Shown: positions 1 to 12,100 of the stretch, one piece after another
Layout: each line of letters starts with the position of its first letter
How positions within the stretch are numbered: the stretch's first letter is position 1
Assembly: GCA_037974665.1 (NCBI GenBank)
Contig: CM075781.1
Coordinates: 32,899,235-32,963,234, forward strand
Origin: Ehretia macrophylla
Lineage: Eukaryota; Streptophyta; Magnoliopsida; Boraginales; Ehretiaceae
DNA: 64,000 bases
Direction of reading: 5' to 3'
Notes under the pieces: generated by a model
What the model saw: the letters and a program-made list of their open reading frames with translations, nothing else
Databases searched by the model: none
Told to the model about the DNA's origin: nothing
Made by a program: the position numbers and the translations under genes

Positions 1-1548
1 ATAAACGACCTTTGTTCTACAATCCAACTGAGCATAATACTTTCCCAACCAGTCCATTCCCAAAATGATTTCAAAGTCACGGAATGGCAATATAATTAAA
101 TCAGCAGGAAATTTACGGTTCTCAATACATATATCACAAGATTTGCAAATAGACTCAGTAACAAATTTCGAATCCAAATGAGTACTAACTTCAACTTCAT
201 GAGGCAAATTATCAATGCAAACATTCACAGATCGTGCACATGCAGGAGTTATAAACGAATGTGTAGCTCCGGGATCAATCAAAACTTTAACTGGCTGAGT
301 ATTGAGAAGAAAGGTACCTTCCACTATAGCTGTAGTATCGGGTAGCTCCTCTGCATCCAGTGCAAAGACCCTAGCCTGAACTCTCTGTGCTGGACGTGCA
401 CCTGCAGCCCTATTCTGAACACCTTGGCCTCCACCACGGCCCTGAACATTGTTATACTTAGGGCAATCTCTCACCCTATGGTCATCACTGCCACAACCCG
501 TACATTTACCACTCTTCCTCCAGCAGTTAGCCTCAATATGCCCTGACCGATTACAATAATTACACTGCTGATTTTGCCTAACTGCAGTGTTTCCTGTAGG
601 TGCTGGGGCTCTGGTAGTAGTAGGAACTGTAGCTCCCTGCTGAGGTCTAGTCACACCTGGCCTACCCTGATACTGCTGCTGTGGCTAATACGGACGCTAC
701 TGAGGAACCTGTGTAGAAGACTGATACTGCCTCGGCTGACTCTGGCTGCTCTGGCCCAAATACTGCTTCTTACTCGGCTGACTGCTCTCAACTATCATCT
801 CAGCCTTCCGTTTCTCAAACTTCGAGGCTGCCTGAAATGCCTCGGGAAAAGTAGTATAGGTCTGCCCAGTCAAATGCAACTGTATGTCCATTCTCAGCCC
901 ACGGACAAACCAATGAATCATCCTCCTAGCCGGCCATACCAACTCGGGCATATACCTCGACAGGCTAACAAACTTAGCCTCGTACTGTGCAACAGTCATA
1001 TTTCCCTGCTTCAGGGCCACAAACTCATCTTCCCTCCTCTCCATAGCCATCTCGGGAATGTACTTATCCCGAAACTCACTCACAAAATCATCCCATAAAT
1101 GTGGAACATCCTTACAATCCCACCTCAATCTGACAGTATTCCAACACTGCTCTGCATCGCCCTCAAACAAGAATGATGCATAATCTATTCTTGCCTCATC
1201 AGTATACCTCAACGCGGTGAAAATCTTCTCAACTCGATTAATCCATCTCTCGGCCGCCTCATCATCCGGCTCCCCGAAGAACTTTCCCGGCTCCCCGAAC
1301 AACTTTCCTGGCTCGTGCCTCAGAAATTTCTCTAACTGATTATTCTCAACTCTGTACCCCTGTCCACCAGGATTAGCTTGATTTCCCTGGGGATTAATCC
1401 GGTCCTGCCTCTGCTCATGTAGCACCTGTGTAATCCGGTCTACTGCAGTAGTCATAGTAGCCATAAACTGCTCAGGCAACGGCTGCTGACCCTGTTCTGC
1501 TGCCTCTTCATCTGATCCTATACCTTGAGTACCACGACGTGGCGGCAT
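1..1548 (-). pseudogene. Element A gag and start of protease, broken by stops
   Basis: Gag packages element RNA in virus-like particles; the following aspartic protease matures the polyprotein. The start is the ATG at 1548 (MPPRRGTQG). The first 283 codons hold the retrotransposon gag core, including the WINRVEKIF and YTDEARIDYASFLFEGDAEQ segments and, near the end of that block, a lysine-rich RKAEM stretch. TAG stops near 697 and 685 replace CAG codons. Beyond them the same frame continues without a shift into two CCHC knuckles (about 470-565: CNYCNRSGHIEANC, then CTGCGSDDHRVRDC) and the protease active site DPGATHS (Asp codon 274-276). RT and integrase would lie left of the window. Gag and Pol appear to be one continuous frame. 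Confidence 0.85.
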
Positions 1549-1839
1549 AGTAGCAACTCACAATAGCTGGCAACATTTAAAAGCAGTTTATAGACAGAAA
1601 TATAGCACATAAGATTAGATAACACTCAAGTCAATAACAATCCAATATTCTATCACACAATTCACATAAGACAAGTTCAACTTGCCAAACTATTTCACTT
1701 AAACACATAAACATTCCAAGTTCACAAGTCATGCTATATCATTTTCTTTTCACTTAACAATCATATATAAACACTTTAGCATTTTAGACCTTTACCCCAC
1801 AGACCGAGAATCATATCCCGGCTCATGCAAGACTATCAT

Positions 1840-1851
1840 GCTCTGATACCA
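1840..1851 (-). other. Primer binding site of element A (tRNA-iMet)
   Basis: The plus strand reads gctctgatacca; the minus strand is TGGTATCAGAGC, the exact 12-nt complement of the initiator tRNA-Met 3' end used by most plant gypsy elements. It lies eight bases inside the LTR end at 1860. The remaining leader (1549-1839) up to the gag start is AT-rich and I see no other gene in it. Confidence 0.9.
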
Positions 1852-1859
1852 CCTAAAGA

Positions 1860-4078
1860 TGTCACGCCCCGACCCGACCCCGCAAAAGGCCAAGCCCGGA
1901 CCCGACACACGGACGGAGTCTCCTCTGTATCGCGGACGATCCGAAAACCCTAAAATCAATATAACACTTGCGAAAGCCATATAATAATCAAAACAAGCCA
2001 ACTTTCTACAAAAACATACATTTCTTATTATCCAACTTTCCAAGCCAAAAATGATATGCATACTACACAAGTATTAATGCCACTAATCAATTCCAATAGC
2101 ATGCATTTTCTTACTAGTCACAAGAGTAAACTTTTACATTCTTTCAACTTATACAACATAAGACCATAGAGGCCTCAAACTAGAAAATATATACAAGGCT
2201 ACAAGCCTCAAAATTAAGCGACCTCCACGCAATATACATAACAAGCAAGGTTCGCGCAAAACTGGTAACCAACCACCAGCAAAGCAGAGAAGTGCTATCA
2301 CGGAAACACCTCCACCTGCTCCTCCTCCTCTATTACTTCGAGAGGGTCTGCTTCAACTACTCCTGTAAAAACATAGTATAGAGAGGAATGAGCAAAAACT
2401 ATTGCCCATCGAGGGCAATTGGTCTCAAGGACGGAGATGAGAGGAGTATGCAATGCAATTAGCCAAGCAATGCACACAATTATCATTTAAGATACAAACA
2501 AGCCAATATTATAACAAGGCAAACATTAAAGACTATAACATTCACTCAAAGGATACGGTACTCTTTTCACGAGCAACTTTCATTCAAGAATTCGATGACG
2601 ACGCGCCGGCCCAAACCACCTTATAACACCAGTTTGGAATACCCCGGAAGTATCCATCAACCTACGACCCAAATCTCCCTGGGAGGCAACCCAAGCGAGA
2701 AAGGGAATAGCAGCGGAGCTAGAGCAACCAACACTGGCAATCCAAGGCTACCCAGAGAGGCTCATCACTCACGCGCGAGACACTATGCAATGCAAGACTC
2801 GATACAAGGCGATAAACAAGCGATAAAGCCACACGTGAGAGAATAACAAAGTAGGTTACTCTCGCACGCAATAGCAGCAATTGATAGGCATTTCAATCCA
2901 AAACAACTCAAACAAGTATTTCAAGTAATTCTAAGCATGCTATAGGCATAAAGTCAAGAAAAACAAGCAAAACACAAATCGGCCCCAACTATCAAAACCC
3001 TACCATTTCCAAACGAGCCACGAGTTCTGGAGAGCGACTTCGCCAACCCTCCTAGGTCACCATAAGGGACGTGTAAAGACCCCGAAACCTGACTTTACCC
3101 TAGAACTCGCGCAAAGCCCCGATTTTCCCGTTTCTCGTTTGAACTACAACTATAACAACCAAACACCAACCAACGCCATAATCGCACCAAAAGTGCTTCC
3201 ATGGCTTCTCGAAGCAATGCCAACACACAAAATGAGAAAATGCTAAAGTCGACCTAAACGACCCCGACTTTTCCAAAGGCATAATTCTCATTTTTTTCAC
3301 TACGCAACCCAAACGAACAAAGCATAATAGCGCAACTTCAACATTTCAAGGTTTTACTATTCATAAAACACTATTCAATTGACAATTTAAGTTGCAATCA
3401 CAACATTTACCCCCACAAAATGTTACAAAGCTGGAAATACATGTTCTACAAAAGCCGAGCAACATCCTAGAAGCATCAAATCGCTTTAAACAACAATCTA
3501 CGGACAAATCTCAAAATTGACAAAGTTAACATATATAACGTTTAAATGCACAAATAACATGGTTCCCTCACCTCAGGTACTCCTAGTCGCTAGGAAAACA
3601 ACGCTAGTTGCCTCGGAAATCACCCCGCATGAGCTCACGCGAAGATTGAATTATTGGAAGTTGAAAGGTTTTTTTTTTTTGTCTTCAAAGCTCTCGGGCT
3701 TCTCCTTTGTTTTCAGCTGCTTTTTTTTTTTTTTTGCTTAGTTTTAGCTTATAAGGTGTTAAATGGTCAAAGGGTCAAAGGTCCAAGGTCAAACTACTTA
3801 AAACTTGGTCAAAGAGCCTTATTTTTGTGCATTTTCAAGCTCAAAACTAACACCAATTAAATTTTCAGCTAGCAACAATTAAAATATAAAATTTAAATCA
3901 TCTAAATACTAGTTTCACTATTTGCTGAGGACTAGAAATCGTTCTCTAGCTATCGCTCCTTAAATGCAATGCACGTTGCGACAGCGAGAAAGTAACAATT
4001 AATTCACAAAGAATTTAAGGAAATATAATTTCCAAAATAATAAACAAGAAAATTCACATTCCGGGCTCGGGTATTACA
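1860..4078 (-). repeat. 5' LTR of element A (2219 bp)
   Basis: On the plus strand the LTR starts tgtcacgcccc and ends ggtattaca, so it has TG...CA ends. Blocks in it recur in solo LTR G: the stretch around 2620-2760 matches about 28160-28320, and that around 2975-3070 matches about 28560-28660. No protein-coding content is supported. Short open frames here (for example at 1792-2070) have no recognisable domain. Two poly-T runs lie near 3668-3680 and 3720-3735. Confidence 0.85.
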
Positions 4079-5145
4079 GCCCCAAATTCCCTCTTTTGGC
4101 GTTGTACTACAAGTACCTCAATTAGGACTCACATGGGAACTAGCTAAGCTTAATTAGGTCCTAAATAGCCTAGGATTACTAAATATGGAGGTCAATTCAA
4201 CCCGAATTAGCATTAACCCCGAAATTCCTTTTTAAAAGTCGGCTATTTCACGTTTTATACAAGTTTAGAACAATTCAAGGTCACCGGGCTATTGCACTAC
4301 CTTCATTGTCACCTAAGGCATCTATTAGAAGCAATGAAGCAAGCCAATATGCACAATTACACAAAACCCTAAAAATCTATCACTATTCACCTCATATAAT
4401 CAAAGTAACGATTCTAACCGTTTAAAATGCGAACTAATAGTTTAAATGTGTTCTCTAGCACTTATATACAATGCACAATAGCATGGATAAGCATTGCATG
4501 GTCATAATACAGCAAATCAAGAAATTCATGAAAGTTGACATATATTTCAAATGCAAAAATAGCATGCAAATCCCTCACCAATGGGCGTAGGAACTCCTAG
4601 GAGGCTTGCAGACAACCTAAAGCACTTGATCCTAGCTTGGATTGGCTTGGATTGATGAATTGATGAGCAAAAATCCTTTCTTCCTCTCTTATGCTGGTGT
4701 CGGGTATGGCTGGGCACTATTCACTGCCTTTTTTTTTCAACTTATGAGCTAAGGTGTGTTGTTTGTTGATTATATACTAAAGTGTGGTCAAGTTGTGTGC
4801 ATATATGAGCTATTAAAATGAGCATAGGGAGCTTAAAATGAGTTTAAGGTGCAACAAGAGTGCTAGCTAACTAAAACACTTAGTTAAGTCACGTAATACT
4901 ATTCATTAGATTGGCAAAAACATTTTCTAAACTGGTATTCCTATCGCTTTAAGCTCAATTGCACATTTTTTCTCACACATAAAATAATTAATATGATTTA
5001 ATAAAAATGCTAATTCAGTAATATTATGTAGTTGAAAAACGAAAGGAATAGTAACTAAAGAAGACAGTAATTAAAGCACAGAAGAAATACGCACATAGTG
5101 GATGCAACAGTAATCTAGAAGTACGACAAAATCTCGAGCGTCACA
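4079..5145 (-). repeat. 3' LTR of element B, partial
   Basis: This matches 44776-45844 in the intact 5' LTR of B, ending gcgtcaca next to the polypurine tract. The rest of the LTR was displaced left by element A, beyond the window. It contains no gene. Confidence 0.85.
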
Positions 5146-5157
5146 CCTCTCCCCCTT
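5146..5157 (-). other. Polypurine tract of element B
   Basis: The minus strand reads AAGGGGGAGAGG immediately before the 3' LTR start TGTGACG. This is the usual plus-strand primer position. It is also within the last coding codons (LRGRG). Confidence 0.8.
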
Positions 5158-6277
5158 AAACTAATTGCGCCCACACAATTCTTACATGATTCGGCGAATA
5201 ACTCAGGATATTTCTCTCGCATTTCCTCCTCTCTTTCCCATGTAGCATCCTCTATCCCCTGATGATCCCACAGAACCTTAACCATCGGAATGCTTTTAGT
5301 TCTCAGTTCCTGAACTTTCCAATCAACAATTCGAAGAGATTTCTCCTTGTAGGTCAACGTTTCACTGATCTCTAATGGCTCGGGCTCAAGGACATGAGAA
5401 GGATCTGGCTAATACTTCCGAAGCATAGAAACATGGAAGACATCATGAATTCTGCCCAAGCTAGGAGGCAAACCTAGTCGATAAGCCAATTCACCAATTG
5501 TTTCAGTTACTTCAAACGGTCCCACATAACAAGGACTGAGTTTTCCTCCCTTACCATGCCGAATCAAACCCTTGCGAGGAGAAATTTTCAGAAATACCTA
5601 ATCACCTACGGCAAATTTCAGATCACGACAGCGTCTATCTGTGTAACTCTTTTGCCGACTCTGCGCTGTAAGAATTCTTTTTCTGATAAGCTGAACATTA
5701 TCAATCATTGTGTTCATCTCTGGCAATAGAGTAGGATCAATAGATTTCAACTCTCCAACTTCATCCTAATATAAAGGAGATATGCATTTATGCCCATACA
5801 AAGCTTCATACGGTGCCATACTGATAGTAGCTTGATAACTGTTGTTATAAGCAAATTCTGCAAGAGGTAAGTATCTCTCCCAACTCTTACCGAAGTCCAG
5901 AATGCACGCTCATAACATATCCTCAAGTATTAGAATAGTTCTTTTAGATTGCCCATCAATTTAAGGATGATAAGAAGTACTGAAGCTCAATGTCGTGCCC
6001 AAAGCTTTCTAAATCTTTTGCCAAAATTGATATGTGAATCTGGGATCTCTATCTGACACAATACTCTTTGGAATCCCATGAAGTCTGACAACATTCTTAA
6101 TATATAACTCCGCTAGCTTATCAAGAGAATCAGTCTTCTTTTTAGCAATAAAATGAGAAGTCTTGGTCAATCTATCAATAACAACCCAAACTGAGTCATT
6201 ATCATTCGAAGACCTTGGCAAATCGGAGACGAAATCCATGGTAATATGATCCCACTTCCATTCAGGTACAGCCAAAG
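5146..6277 (-). pseudogene. Element B integrase C-terminal half and chromodomain
   Basis: Integrase joins element cDNA to host DNA; the chromodomain is thought to guide it to marked chromatin. The first piece (from 6275) has the core strand [17 protein letters not shown] with the first catalytic Asp, then [18 protein letters not shown] and SDRDPRF with the second. The C-terminal piece (5357 downward) has the chromodomain signature MVKVLWDHQGIEDATWE. Between them the frame is cut by several stops (for example a TAG near 5411 replacing CAG). The N-terminal part of the same gene is at 39453, on the far side of element C. The open frame runs through the polypurine tract and ends about 30 bases into the LTR. 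Confidence 0.85.
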
Positions 6278-6653
6278 TGTAACGCCCCGACCCAACCCCG
6301 CGCTAATGGTTAAGTCCGGACCCGACACACAAACAGAGTCTCCTTTGTACCGTGGACAATCAAGAAACTTGTAAACTCTCAAATAAAGCCTGAACAAGAT
6401 AAACAAGCTTTCATAACTAAATATTTAAAGGTTCAAGGCCATCCGAGCCTTGAAGCATACAACAGTTCTAAAACCACACAAATATGCAGGTAACTTGATT
6501 TCAACATAATTTGATAGCCATGCCATTCTAAGGTAACATTAAACCATTCTTAAAAGATAAAACATCCTACATTAGGTCATTCACTCCCAAGCATGCAAGT
6601 TGATTAAAAGCAGAAACAATAGTTATTACAAGCCATAATGCCTCAAAGCTGAC
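6278..6653 (-). repeat. 3' LTR of element C, left fragment
   Basis: It matches 36953-37329 in the 5' LTR of C and stops at ctgac, where element E is inserted. The LTR resumes at 17199 after the duplicated ctgac. No gene is present. Confidence 0.9.
6649..6653. other. Target site duplication of element E, left copy
   Basis: ctgac precedes the LTR start tgtcatg at 6654 and recurs directly after the other end of E at 17194-17198. The uninterrupted form ctgacaatac is present in the C 5' LTR near 37325. Confidence 0.93.
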
Positions 6654-9102
6654 TGTCATGCCCCAACTCGACCCTTCCTATAATTAGTCAGGACGCAACG
6701 AAATTTCAGCAGTATAACGATAGTGAATAGGATACCGAGGCTCTAAACAAACCTCAATAGGAAATCATACATCAACTCCATAAACCATACAACAAACAAC
6801 TTCTCAATAACATAACAACATACATCATAACCATATTATACAATAAACATTCCTTGTTATATGCCTATGTTCCAACATAATACATGAACCCTTAATGTAC
6901 ATTACAAAAACATATTGAGCCAATCTAGCAACCTAATCATAAACAAAAGACAGGCTACTAAGACAGCATCAACTAATTCATTAACTTTTCAACATCTTTT
7001 ACACTATGAACTACAAAGCATATAAAAGTCTACTAAATTAATTTACAAGATAACAAAACAATACAACATCAAGGATAAGACTCTGGAACATAAGACTCAT
7101 CCACATAAGGCACATTTTCCTCTTCAGGAGGCACGTACCCGTAATCCTGCGAAAGTACACCTGTAGGCATGCAATAATAGAGATTGAGCTTATATAAAAT
7201 AAGCCTAGTGAGAATCTGATAGATCTCGAGCAAGGTTTACTAAGCTCATTGGAAATAATCCTTTGAGCAAATAAACACACAATAACATCAATAATACTAT
7301 CATCACATAACTATAATGACCATTCAATAAAGGATACACTAGTTGGTGTAGCTCCAAACACCATCACGATCACAACAGGTTTCTTGTGACTCCCATAAAC
7401 TCACGCACCCGAGGTACCCCACTAGCCTCGCCCTCCATGTCACCTCCGTCATGCGAGCTGGAGGTAGTCTCTGGTAGTCATGCGGTTATCAACCCGATAG
7501 CCCGATGCTGCCCGAGAGGTGGCACATACATACCAAAGACTCAGCAATAAAAATAGACATCAATCATTCACAGGAGGACAGTTTAGTAGAACTGCCTACC
7601 TCCCGGCATCAATCATCAATCAATAATCACCAATAATCATATTATCATCATAATAACATCAATAATCAATTTAACAACAAATAACTAAGTTAGATGACAA
7701 AGTTGGCCATCCAACCGAACATGCATTAAACACACAATCAAACCCTAGTTTACCCATCAACAACTCACAATTCAATCACTCGAACCACACCCAATCAACT
7801 AAGGCTCAATCTAACATTTTAAAGAAAGACAACCTAAACTTCAAATAATCACATCTTACATTCTACTAATCCAAACAACTCCAAGTCAGTTTCTATCACT
7901 CACCCAATCAACCAACTACATTAGCCCCCTCGGAAACCAACCAAAACACATCCAAATCATGCCCAATAACCCTAAAACACTAGTGTGTCATGGCTGAAAT
8001 TTCTGGATTTTAGCACGGATAACACAATCGAAAATTTGGCATTACAACGGCGCTACCACGTAATTATCAAACTTTTTGAAATCGACGGCAATCAATTCTA
8101 ATCAACACAACTCAAAATAATCAACATTTAGCAAATTAATCAACTTTAAATACCCGAAAAATAATAATTATGCTACAACAGTTCAAATCTCGTAAGATTA
8201 CATATAAATGATCCCTAGCATGCATGGAGCAATAATCTAACATCAGATTAACATTCTAACGGTTCAATATTCAATTCTACGCAAAAACACAAAAGATGAG
8301 TTTTGAGATCTAGAATTTTTCTCTCACCTTTGATGTGATATAAGCCTAGGAATGCATGCAATGCATGCCCAACAAGTGGAATCCAATTCGGCACGAAGTT
8401 CTACGGACAAAAACTAGGTTTTTCTTTGAAAATTTGCTTTGAAAACTTTGAAGAAAAGCTTTGGTTTTCTCCTATGAAGCTCTCGGCCCTTTGTGTGTTG
8501 AGGAGTGTGTTTTTTGTTGTGTTTAGTGTGTGTTGGTGATATTATGCAATTAAAAGCTTGGTCAATTAAAAAAATGCAAAGTCAAAGTAGTTATTTAGTC
8601 CTTTAATTCATTTTCTAGTCTTTTAAATGCATTTTAGTTATTTCTTTGCTCAAAACAAATATGCAACTCCTATGATAGCTCAAGTAGGTTATTTTTAGCT
8701 GACAAGAAGTTTTACAATCAAACAATTTCACCCAAGTCGGCTTAAAACTCGATTTTTACAAAAGTCGGTGTAAAAACCCTAATAAATTCCTAAGCCGATT
8801 TTAAACCCGTTTTAATCAAACACAGGTCTATTAAAGTTTGTGGACTAGGTCTAGAAGGGTTAAAAAGACCAGTTTCAAAATTTTAGCGGACGTGTTTCGA
8901 AAATACTATTCACTAAAAATCGACGATAAAATTTTTGACTCCGTTTTTTATGAAAATTTCATGAATGGACATTTAGCATGTTCTAGGAGTATTGATACCA
9001 AAATTACCCCATTCTAAGTCACATAGCACATAGACATGTTAATTCATGCAAAACGAGATAAAGCACGCAAAACGAGACAAGATAGAAAAGTAGGGTTTCA
9101 CA
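6654..9102 (-). repeat. 3' LTR of element E (2449 bp)
   Basis: It starts tgtcatgcccc and ends gggtttcaca on the plus strand. It is closely similar to 14077-17193 once that copy's duplication is discounted. The area around 7370-7660 carries the same segment that is duplicated in the other LTR. No gene is present; short open frames such as that at 7038-7280 recur in the partner LTR but have no recognisable domain. Confidence 0.92.
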
Positions 9103-12100
9103 TTCCCCCCCTCCCCCTTAAAGAAATTTCGCCCTCGAAATTCTTACTTGATGTACTGAACAGATCTAGGTACTGCTGCTGCATATGATCTCGTCTCTCC
9201 CAAGTAGCTTCCTCAATGCCGTGATGCTTCCACAACACCTTAACCATCGGAATCTTCTTCGACCTCAACTCTCGTTCCATCTGATCAAGAATACGAATCG
9301 GATGCTCGTCATAAGTCAGATTCTCACGAAGCTGTAACGGCTCTGGCTCAAGAATATGAGAAGGATCCGGATTATATTTCCGCAAATTAGACACGTGAAA
9401 TACATCGTGGACATTAGAGAAGTTCTCCGGTAAAGCCAACCGATATGCCAACTTACCAACCCTGCCGGTAATCTCAAATGGCCCAACAAATCTCAGACTC
9501 AGCTTACCACCTTTACCATAACGAGCAAACCCCTTACGAGGAGACAATCTCAAGAAAACCCGATCTCCGACTGCAAACTCCAAGTCACGACGACGCTTAT
9601 CAACATAACTCTTGAATCTACTCTGCGCTGTAAGCATTCTCTGCCTGATCAACTGAACATTCTCAATCTTCTCAAGAAGCTCTGGCATGATAGTCAGATC
9701 AATTGTCTTCATCTCCCCTACCTCGTCCCAATATAAAGGTGAACGGCACTTACGACCGTAAAGAGCTGTGAAAGGTGCCATCCCAATAGTAGCTTGATAA
9801 CTATTGTTATAGGCAAACTCGGCAAGTGGTAGATGTTTCTCCCAGTTCTTCCCGAAGTCCAGAACACAAGCCCTAAGCATATCTTCCAGAATCTGAATAG
9901 TCCGCTCAGACTGACCAACGGTCTGTGGATGATACGCTATACTGAAGTTCAACTGAGTACCCAAGGTCTCCTAAAGTTTTTCCGACAAACAAGAAGTAAA
10001 TCGAGGATCTCGATTGGAGACAATAATAGATGGAATCCCGTGAAGTCTAACAATCTGATCCAAATAAAGATCTGTCAACTTTGTAACCCCATCTCCCATC
10101 CTCATCGAAATAAAATGAGTTGTCTTCCTCAAACGATGCACGACAACCCAAACTACATCATTACCCCTCGGTGTTCTAGGCAAACCAGTGATGAAATCCA
10201 TTGTAATATGCTCCCACTTCCACTCTGTTATAGCCAACGGCCAAAGCAAACCTGCAGGTCGTTGATGCTCGGCTTTCACCCGCTGACAAGTCAAACATCT
10301 AGATACAAACTAAGCAACCTCCCTCTTCATGTTATTCTACCAATAATGTTGCTTCAAATCCCGATACATCTTGTTTTCACTGAGATGAATAGTGTACTTA
10401 GAATTATGAGCTTGTTCCAGAATACCTCGCCTCAAGCCCGGTTCATCGGGAACACAAACCCTGTTCCAAAATCGAAGAATACCATCCTCATGCAGTTTAA
10501 AGTCAGACTGATCATCTGTGATCTGATCCTTGATCTTCTGAAGTGTAACATCAAGTTGCTGAGCTTCTCTGATCTGAGACAATAATAAAGGTTGAATACG
10601 GAGATGTGAACACATCACCCTAACCTGAGTCAACTCCGGTCTCTAATAAGTGAATTCTTCAAGAACCTCCCATTTCTTGACAGCTAAACAAGAGATACTC
10701 GCCTTCTGACTGAGAGCATCTGTTACAACATTTGCCTTGCCAAGAAAATAATTGATAGAACAATTATAATCTCCAAGAAGTTCCATCCACCTCCGTTGGC
10801 GCATATTCAACTCCTTCTGTGAGAACAAGTGATTCAGACTCTTATGATCAGTGAAAATCTCGAACTTACTGCCCCACAAATAAAGACGCCACTTCTTCAG
10901 TGCGAAGACAACTGCTGCCAACTCAAGATCATGAGTCGGATAATTCACCTTATAAGCCTTCAACTTCCTGGAAGCATAGGCAATAACTCAGCCATCTTGC
11001 ATAAGAACACATCCCAAGCCCTCCTTGGATCCATCACTGTAAATAACCATATTATTTGTCCCCTCTGGTAGAGCAAGTACTGGAGCAGTAGTCAACCTCT
11101 TTTTCAACTCCTGAAACCCACTCTCACACTTTTCATCCCAAGCAAAGATAGTCCGTTTCTGAGTCAACTTAGAAAGTGGCCCAGCAGTCTTCGAGAAGTC
11201 CTTAACAAACCTACGATAATAACCCGCCAAGCCAAGAAAGCTACGAACCTCAGAAATATTCTCTGGCCATTTCCAAGACATCACCACTTCAATCTTAGTA
11301 GGATCCACAGAAATACCGCTTTGTGTAATAACATGGCCAAGAAAAGATATGCGTTGCAACCAAAATTCACATTTGCTGAACTTGGCAAACAACTGATGCT
11401 CCTGCAGCTTCTGTAAGACAAGCCGTAGATGTTGCTCGTGCTCCGATTCAGATTTAGAATAGACCAAGATATCATCAATAAAGATTATCACGAACTGGTC
11501 TAAATACGGCTAAAAAACCCGATGCATAAGATCCATGAATGCTGCCAGTGCATTAGTTAATCCAGAGGGCATAACAACAAACTCATAATGCCCATACCGA
11601 GTCCTGAAGGCAGACTTCGGAACATCCTCCGTACGAATCTGAAGCTGATAATACCCCTGCCTCAAATCAAATTTAGAATAGACTTTGGCTCCCTGAAGTT
11701 GATCAAACAACTCGTCAATCAGTGGCAAAGGATATTTGTTCTTGATGGTCACCTGATTCAAACCACGGTAATCAATACACAATCTCAAGGTACCATCCTT
11801 CTTCTTCACAAATAAAACAGGAGCTCCCCAAGGTGAAGAACTCTGCTGAATGAATCCCTTCTCCAATAACTCTTGCAACTGAGTCTTCAACTCCTTCAAC
11901 TCAGCTGGTGCCATCCGGTATGCTGATTTAGAAATAGGTTGAGTACCGGGAATAAGATTGATCACAAACTCTACATCTCTCTCTGGCGGTAACCCTGGCA
12001 ACTCCTCGGGAAATACATTAGGATATTCCCGAATAATAGGGACTTCCTCCAGCTGTAGCTTATCAGATGGCTTGTTGATCAAATAAGCTAGATAACCCGA

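Larger units (their letters stand above)
1..4078 (-). mobile_element. Element A: 5' part of a Ty3/gypsy chromovirus, cut by the window edge
   Basis: The visible part runs on the minus strand from a 5' LTR (1860-4078) through the primer binding site and leader into gag and the start of protease. The rest lies left of position 1. The right end, ending in ttaca at 4078, abuts a sequence beginning gccccaaattccc, which is the middle of element B's LTR (the same words occur at 44776). A is therefore inserted in B's 3' LTR. The expected 5-bp target duplication on the right is gcccc (4079-4083); its partner is outside the window. The LTR is related to solo LTR G, so A and G belong to one family, distinct from B/C/F and from E/H. 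Confidence 0.88.

Noticed and set aside
574-1098. Open frame of 174 codons on the plus strand
   Set aside because: It lies opposite the gag gene of element A and has no domain; it is a shadow frame of low complexity (Leu/Ser-rich).
1840-1851. Possible tRNA fragments at gctctgatacca sites
   Set aside because: These are 12-nt primer binding sites next to LTR ends, not tRNA genes; no cloverleaf surrounds them.
3660-3740. Poly-T runs as retroposon (SINE/LINE) tails
   Set aside because: They lie inside the A LTR, have no target duplication around them, and no SINE or LINE body adjoins them.
9833-10585. Open frame of 250 codons on the plus strand
   Set aside because: It is antisense to the integrase of element E, which has clear motifs in the other strand. 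Long shadows are common opposite this AT-biased pol.
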